From positions 1 to 38,110 of the forward strand of contig NOWV01000357.1 of assembly GCA_003344405.1 (NCBI GenBank): DNA of 38,110 bases, written 5' to 3'. Positions 33,830 through 38,110 of this stretch are shown piece by piece; the stretch's first letter is position 1; every line of letters begins with the position of its first letter. Source of the stretch: Trichoplax sp. H2. Lineage: Eukaryota > Placozoa > Uniplacotomia > Trichoplacea. Both the position numbers and the translations under genes were made by a program. Below the pieces are notes generated by a model. That model did not search any database. It was given only the letters and a program-made list of their open reading frames with translations, and was not told where the DNA came from.

Positions 33830-34930
33830 ATGGCAGCCTTAAATTTCACTTCTAATTTGGAATTGGTCAATAGTAGTGAGATGCTAAATGATACTTACCT
33901 TAATTTTACTGTAATCCCTAATCGAAATCTTCGAGGCCAGATTTATCCTACGGCAGTTATGTCTTTTATCGGTATCGTTCTCAATCTTTTTATCTGTTAT
34001 GCTATTACAAAGAAGAAATTACTAAGCTCTTCTATCTATAGCTTCATTTTCAGTATCAGTATATCTGATATGACTGCCCTAGTCGGTTTTATCATTAGTG
34101 CATTCGTTTTAAATGTTCAACCTGGCCAAGTTACTATGGTACACCATATTGTTTGTAAATGTACAAAATCTATATCAAGTATGAGCTTTACAGTTTCTAT
34201 TCTGTGCTTAGCAGCCTTAGCAATCGATCGTTACTATATTATGCTTGATAATCAAATCTATAAGCCATCAGTAAAAGGAAACACACGAGTTAGAGTTGTT
34301 ATAGTACTCATCTGGATTTATGCTGCTGCAATCAATAGTCCTCAACTCCATTTACTACAAGTTACTGCTAATGGCACTTGTGACGTTTACTATTATGGCG
34401 ATAATTATAATCTACCCTATTTTGTTACTTATCTAATATTGAATTTTTGTCTTCCTGCAGTAGTTATGATCGTAACTTATAGAAATATCATCTTACGTCT
34501 AAAGGTAACCGTAGTTAATAGCCATCTTGATTCTTCTACTCCTTTCAGTAGAGATAATTTCCAAGTGAATCGTAGACGTACAATATCTACTATTAAAATG
34601 ATTGTTGTTGCTACTGTAGTCTATATGATAACTTCTTTCCCAATACCTATTATTATGGTAGCTGCTGCTGCTAAAAAAATGACAACAACAGAATTACGTC
34701 AAAATGTTCATCCCGTTTTATCCACGTTGATTACAGTTGGCTTAGCGATTTCAGTCCTTTGCTGTATACAAAATCCGATCATATATTTAATATTTAATAG
34801 CACATTACGAAGCGCTTTACCAAAATGGTGCCGTTGTAGTCATTGTTGTAGTAAATACGACAATGAAGGTAATACAATAATTATCCAAGTCAGTTCACAG
34901 CAAAAAAATTTTCCTTCTACGAAAGTCTGA
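33830..34930 (+). CDS. Class A (rhodopsin-like) G-protein-coupled receptor, unit B'
   Basis: Receptor of 366 residues, paralogue of 27474-28571 (about 80% identical). I start at the ATG at 33830 because it aligns with the partner's start and has A at -3 and G at +4; the open frame runs 16 codons further up to a GTG, which is not expected to start a eukaryotic protein and lies at a likely splice acceptor. Sequons are N5, N14, N20 and N25. Hallmarks are D80, C109 with C184, D133-R134-Y135, W162, P209 and Y217, T268-S269-F270-P271 (no Trp6.48), and N315-P316-I-I-Y319. There is a one-residue insertion in loop 1 relative to B. The post-helix-8 Cys cluster and the STKV end (class I PDZ type) are conserved. 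Expected in the plasma membrane, coupled to G proteins; ligand unknown. Confidence 0.96.
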   Translation: MAALNFTSNLELVNSSEMLNDTYLNFTVIPNRNLRGQIYPTAVMSFIGIVLNLFICYAITKKKLLSSSIYSFIFSISISDMTALVGFIISAFVLNVQPGQVTMVHHIVCKCTKSISSMSFTVSILCLAALAIDRYYIMLDNQIYKPSVKGNTRVRVVIVLIWIYAAAINSPQLHLLQVTANGTCDVYYYGDNYNLPYFVTYLILNFCLPAVVMIVTYRNIILRLKVTVVNSHLDSSTPFSRDNFQVNRRRTISTIKMIVVATVVYMITSFPIPIIMVAAAAKKMTTTELRQNVHPVLSTLITVGLAISVLCCIQNPIIYLIFNSTLRSALPKWCRCSHCCSKYDNEGNTIIIQVSSQQKNFPSTKV

Positions 34931-35656
34931 CGATATTTAATAGAAACCGATACAAAAGAACGACGAATCAGGTCAAAAATAAGTATCGCCTTTTAGAGTC
35001 TATCTTGGACAGAGACGATTACAAGGGAAGCGTCTAATGCAGAAATTCTATCAACACTAATCTCCTGATATCGCATTTTAAGCAGTATAAAATAACATAC
35101 AAACAATTATAAAGTAATTTTAACAAGATATTTCGCGCATGCAGTAGCCTTGATATTATTTCTCTATCGGAAAATAATTTCTTCGGAGCAAAGAATCTGA
35201 ATAATCCAATGATATGCATGCATAAAAGGATAGAAATACGTGTTGATTTATTGATTAATTCATAAAATCATACTGAATGTATTTGGAGGCTATTATTTAA
35301 ATCATTGGTCGTAAATAAACTAGTAAATGCATTGAATTATTAATAATAAAAAAAAATCAACTATAGTGTTTGTTTAGGGGAATACTTTCTCTTTTACTGA
35401 TTGTAATTTAGCTTTAACGACTTACTTCGATAGAATAACTTTACATCCACACATGTATTACCATCGGTCATGTTTTCTCCTGATATATTAATCGGAAACG
35501 ATTTTACTAACTATGTCAATTTGAGCACCTTAATAATTTAAAACTATGAGCCTATAATATGAAGATGTACGAGCATAATGGTCGCATATATATAAAGCAA
35601 TAAATGATAGTTTATGCTAGTCTTCTTTCTTTTAGCAGTCCTACTTTCTACACTGC
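34931..35656. other. Downstream region of the unit B' receptor
   Basis: No gene. Partly matches 28572-28969 with an extra stretch of about 300 bases near 35080-35400. The AATAAA context at 35599-35604 is shared with unit B. The target duplication ACTGC of the next element is at 35652-35656. Confidence 0.55.
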
Positions 35657-35781
35657 TGTTACGGAGTAACTTGCACATAGCTGTCGAAATATAGCTTCCA
35701 AAGATATTTTATCTAGGAATGTATTTACATACGGTTAACTATGATGTTTACATATTTTTAATAGATAACTACGTAGTTTTA

Positions 35782-35927
35782 CAATATTATCTATAAACCG
35801 ATAATTACTGGTTATATCGATTGACTATAAACTGATCGACTTTTCAATACATTAGAGCAATATTATCTATAAACCGATAATTACTGGTTATATCGATTGA
35901 CTATAAACTGATCGACTTTTCAATACA
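35782..35927. repeat. Two identical 70-bp copies
   Basis: CAATATTATCTATAAACCGA begins each copy (35782-35851 and 35858-35927) with a 6-base spacer. The copies show no mismatch, so the duplication is recent. Each has internal inverted words (AACC/GGTT and TCGAT/ATCGA). Confidence 0.93.
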
Positions 35928-35951
35928 GTCTGGGTTCAGTCATGTCTAAGA

Positions 35952-36046
35952 GAGACTGGTAATGCTACTGTTCCTCCTGACGATAGAAGATCGTCAGTAT
36001 TTAGAGTCGTTATGTAGGTTAATATCACAAATTTCGATTTGTGATA
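35952..36046. other. Two-hairpin module, copy 2 (3' end of the 390-bp element)
   Basis: Hairpin 1 is CTGACGAT (35977-35984), loop AGAAG, ATCGTCAG (35990-35997), perfectly paired. Hairpin 2 is TATCACAAAT (36023-36032), loop TTCG, ATTTGTGATA (36037-36046). The sequence between the hairpins closely matches copy 1 at 30399-30494. Confidence 0.6.
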
Positions 36047-36785
36047 ACTGCATAGATTCTAGACAATTTGAAAGATTTGGACTTGACTATAAATTAATAC
36101 CTGCATAAATGAAGAGTTAATAGAAGATGATGACTTCTAGGAGTTTGTAAGTGGATTAAGTAAGATTAAAAACTGTCCAACCTTATCTGTAACTGGAAAT
36201 TCTATAATTAATTTCCAACCTTAGTAAGTTATGCCTAAACCGTACTCGCTGTTGTTGAGATCCACTTTTATATGAGTATTCTATCCGAAATTATGAAAAT
36301 TCAGGACGATTTCACTTAGTAATCGTAATACTTTATGGATTCTTGAAATAATTATACAATTAAATGTTTAGTAATTGGATTGAAATGAACGTACGACACA
36401 TGATTGTATACTTCTCCATATTGCATACTTTTAAGTTAATAATAGAAGTACACTGTTGCTGTGTAAATTTTGATAACAGACAAACTATACAAGAATAGTT
36501 CTATATGAATTACCTCTGCGACATGCGAAAGCAAAGTGAAATTTATATTTGTCTACTAAAGATCTTAATCCATGTTAAGTAATTCAGAGAAATTTACTAA
36601 ATCTAATAGATATGCTATTTGCGGCATTTGGCATGAATTATTGTCCATTGATTGAACGACGAGTTTACCCGATTGTATTTTTCATAAGTTTTAAAATAAA
36701 TATAAAAGTATGTTGAATAAAATTTTAGAATAGGATGTTTAGGTTGTTTCAGTAATAAGGTTAACGATTGCTTAACATTCTGATA
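36047..36785. other. Intergenic region after the 390-bp element
   Basis: No gene. The first 50 bases continue the B homology. A diverged extra copy of the word TAATAGAAGATGAT...AGGAGTTTGTAAG occurs at 36118-36152; it is also seen at about 29609 and 37117. The rest is unmatched here. Confidence 0.5.
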
Positions 36786-37564
36786 TTCTGATATACAACA
36801 TATTAATTCTTTCTATATTAGCGATTTATATCAACCATAGAGCATTGATGCAACTGTCATTGTAGGCGCAATCTTTTTACTAGTATTTAACAATTTTGCT
36901 GTTTCTAACAAATTCCTTTAATGAACTAATATTGTTTACAATCAAGATTTAAATTCTTTATCCTTAATAATTCTCCACAACTAATTATTTGGTGTACAGT
37001 AAAGTATTACATAAAATTAATTAGGACTAATTTTCTTTAAAAACAGAAAAATTAAAAATAAGATTTTAATTGTATCATTACAATCGTAACACCTTCATAA
37101 ATAAAGAGCTATGGCAATAGAAGATGATAACTTATAGGAGCTTGCAAGCCGATTAAATAAGGTTAAAGAATGTCGACCTGTCACAAAACAACTTTCGTGA
37201 TCGTACCTAAACTAGTCTATCTACTCTTATGGTTCTCCGACTAACTCCCGAGATCCTCAGTAAGAGAAAACCAACTTATTCCTATTACTATTGTAATCGA
37301 GTCAAACGATAGGTTTAGGTTAATAAATATATTTATTACTGGCCCGTTAATAATAATAATCAATTAACAGTTGAGGATTGTCGTCTACAACACGACAATC
37401 TCTAACAATATTTTTAATCACACGACAGTATATCATTGCAGCTATTCTACTATCGTAAATTACTACTAGTTATACGCAAGGAGCATCAAGCTCAGTAACA
37501 CGACCCTTGTCTTTAACTTAAAATTCTATAATTACTTTCCAATCTTGGCAACTGAGAGACTGGT
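36786..37564. repeat. Second copy of the 29280-30407 segment
   Basis: About 95% identical by eye to 29280-30407 in the shared parts, but without the 351 bases at 29841-30191. It ends at GAGACTGGT, where the first copy runs into the two-hairpin module and this one does not. Confidence 0.85.
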
Positions 37565-38110
37565 TGTGATATATACCAATGACGAGATTCCAAATTTTAG
37601 AAAAAAAAGGGCTTTGTTGAATCTTATACAAAGATTAACTACACAGCTCTACTCTAGCCGAATACTACTTCTAAAGACTTCTACAACAAATTAACTGAAT
37701 AATCTAAGGTTGCATGCTTTTATACTTTTCGTAGCATTCGCAGCTACAATCCGTATGGCAACCTTTTACCTTATATTACACATAGTTAAATTATTCTTAG
37801 AAAGGCTATTCTACTGCGGACCATCATTAATCCAATATGGATACGACTACAGCACTTACGTAGACATTATTCACACCAGCCAAAGTACAATGAATCAACC
37901 ATATTCTAGTATATGATTTACAGTTCTATTTTTACCTATAACCTTATTAGTAACTCAATACTTTAGTGTACATGGTCATCTGTACTCTAGCATAGAGTCT
38001 CTACCACTACAGTCTATAGTTATAGCTACCAAATATCTCTTAGGATAAATATCTACCGTACATTATACTAAACATGGCTAACAGTCTACAATTACAATAC
38101 TAAGTTACAT
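37565..38110. other. Right edge of the window, no supported gene
   Basis: A 68-codon ATG frame at 37710-37916 encodes a hydrophobic start followed by a Tyr-rich tail. I recognise no family, and no second copy is available to test it. Treated as intergenic. Confidence 0.45.

Larger units (their letters stand above)
35657..36046 (+). mobile_element. 390-bp insertion with 5-bp target duplication and terminal hairpins
   Basis: Flanked by ACTGC at 35652-35656 and 36047-36051; unit B has a single ACTGC at 28965-28969 with both flanks adjacent, so B is the empty site. The element starts T then GTTAC-GGA-GTAAC (35658-35670), a hairpin, and ends exactly with the 24-base hairpin TATCACAAAT-TTCG-ATTTGTGATA (36023-36046). 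It contains a perfect 70-bp tandem duplication and the two-hairpin module. No coding frame and no good terminal inverted repeats, so it is a non-autonomous element of uncertain class. Confidence 0.75.
30645..37564. repeat. Duplication unit B' (second copy)
   Basis: Colinear partner of unit B. It contains an internal near-identical duplication across an assembly gap (31149-32947), a 390-bp insertion (35657-36046) and the second copy of the 29280-30407 segment at its right end. Confidence 0.8.

Noticed and set aside
37710-37916. 68-codon frame with a hydrophobic start as a secreted protein gene
   Set aside because: No domain, no second copy and no splice or codon evidence; the length is not rare in AT-rich DNA.

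Overview
The window reads as nuclear DNA of an AT-rich animal. The only convincing genes are four intact class A (rhodopsin-like) seven-transmembrane receptors, all on the + strand. Each coding region is a single uninterrupted exon of 365-371 codons, uses the standard code, and starts at an ATG with a purine at -3. There are no bacterial ribosome binding sites, no operon packing and several kilobases between genes. Single-exon receptors in tandem, with about one gene per 6-9 kb, suggest a non-bilaterian animal; a placozoan fits best. This is inference, and a sponge or cnidarian is not excluded.

Layout. 1-1467: satellite array with a 475-bp higher-order period. 1468-3137: less AT-rich, non-coding-looking DNA, followed by a zone dense in TACAGTA/TACTGTA palindromes. 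3138-4330: second satellite (136-bp monomers). 4268-12271 (unit A) and 12272-21184 (unit A') are diverged tandem copies of an 8-9 kb segment, each with one receptor (8292-9401 and 16957-18072, about 77% protein identity by hand count). 21185-21805: GC-rich probable insertion with a TATA box and tRNA-like Pol III boxes. 21806-24316: single-copy AT-rich DNA. 24317-30644 (unit B) and 30645-37564 (unit B') are a second tandem pair, each with one receptor (27474-28571 and 33830-34930, about 80% identity). A 20-N assembly gap at 31966-31985 separates two nearly identical copies of about 0.8-0.96 kb and looks like an unmerged haplotype overlap.

The four receptors keep the disulphide cysteines, Asp2.50, DRY, Trp4.50, Pro5.50/Tyr5.58 and NPIIY. 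All four replace the usual CWxP of helix 6 with T-S-[F/L]-P, so the toggle Trp6.48 is Ser. They look like functional G-protein-coupled receptors of one lineage-specific family; the ligands cannot be read from sequence. Pair B ends in a class I PDZ-type C-terminus and pair A does not.

Because each unit has a paralogous partner, insertions show as filled versus empty sites. This exposes a 459-497 bp element present in A' and, inverted, in B; a 390-bp element with 5-bp target duplications and hairpins at both ends in B'; a candidate intron upstream of the A' gene only; and a 61-codon small ORF kept in frame in A and A' but broken by one TGA in A'. No CRISPR, phage, operon or defence system is present.
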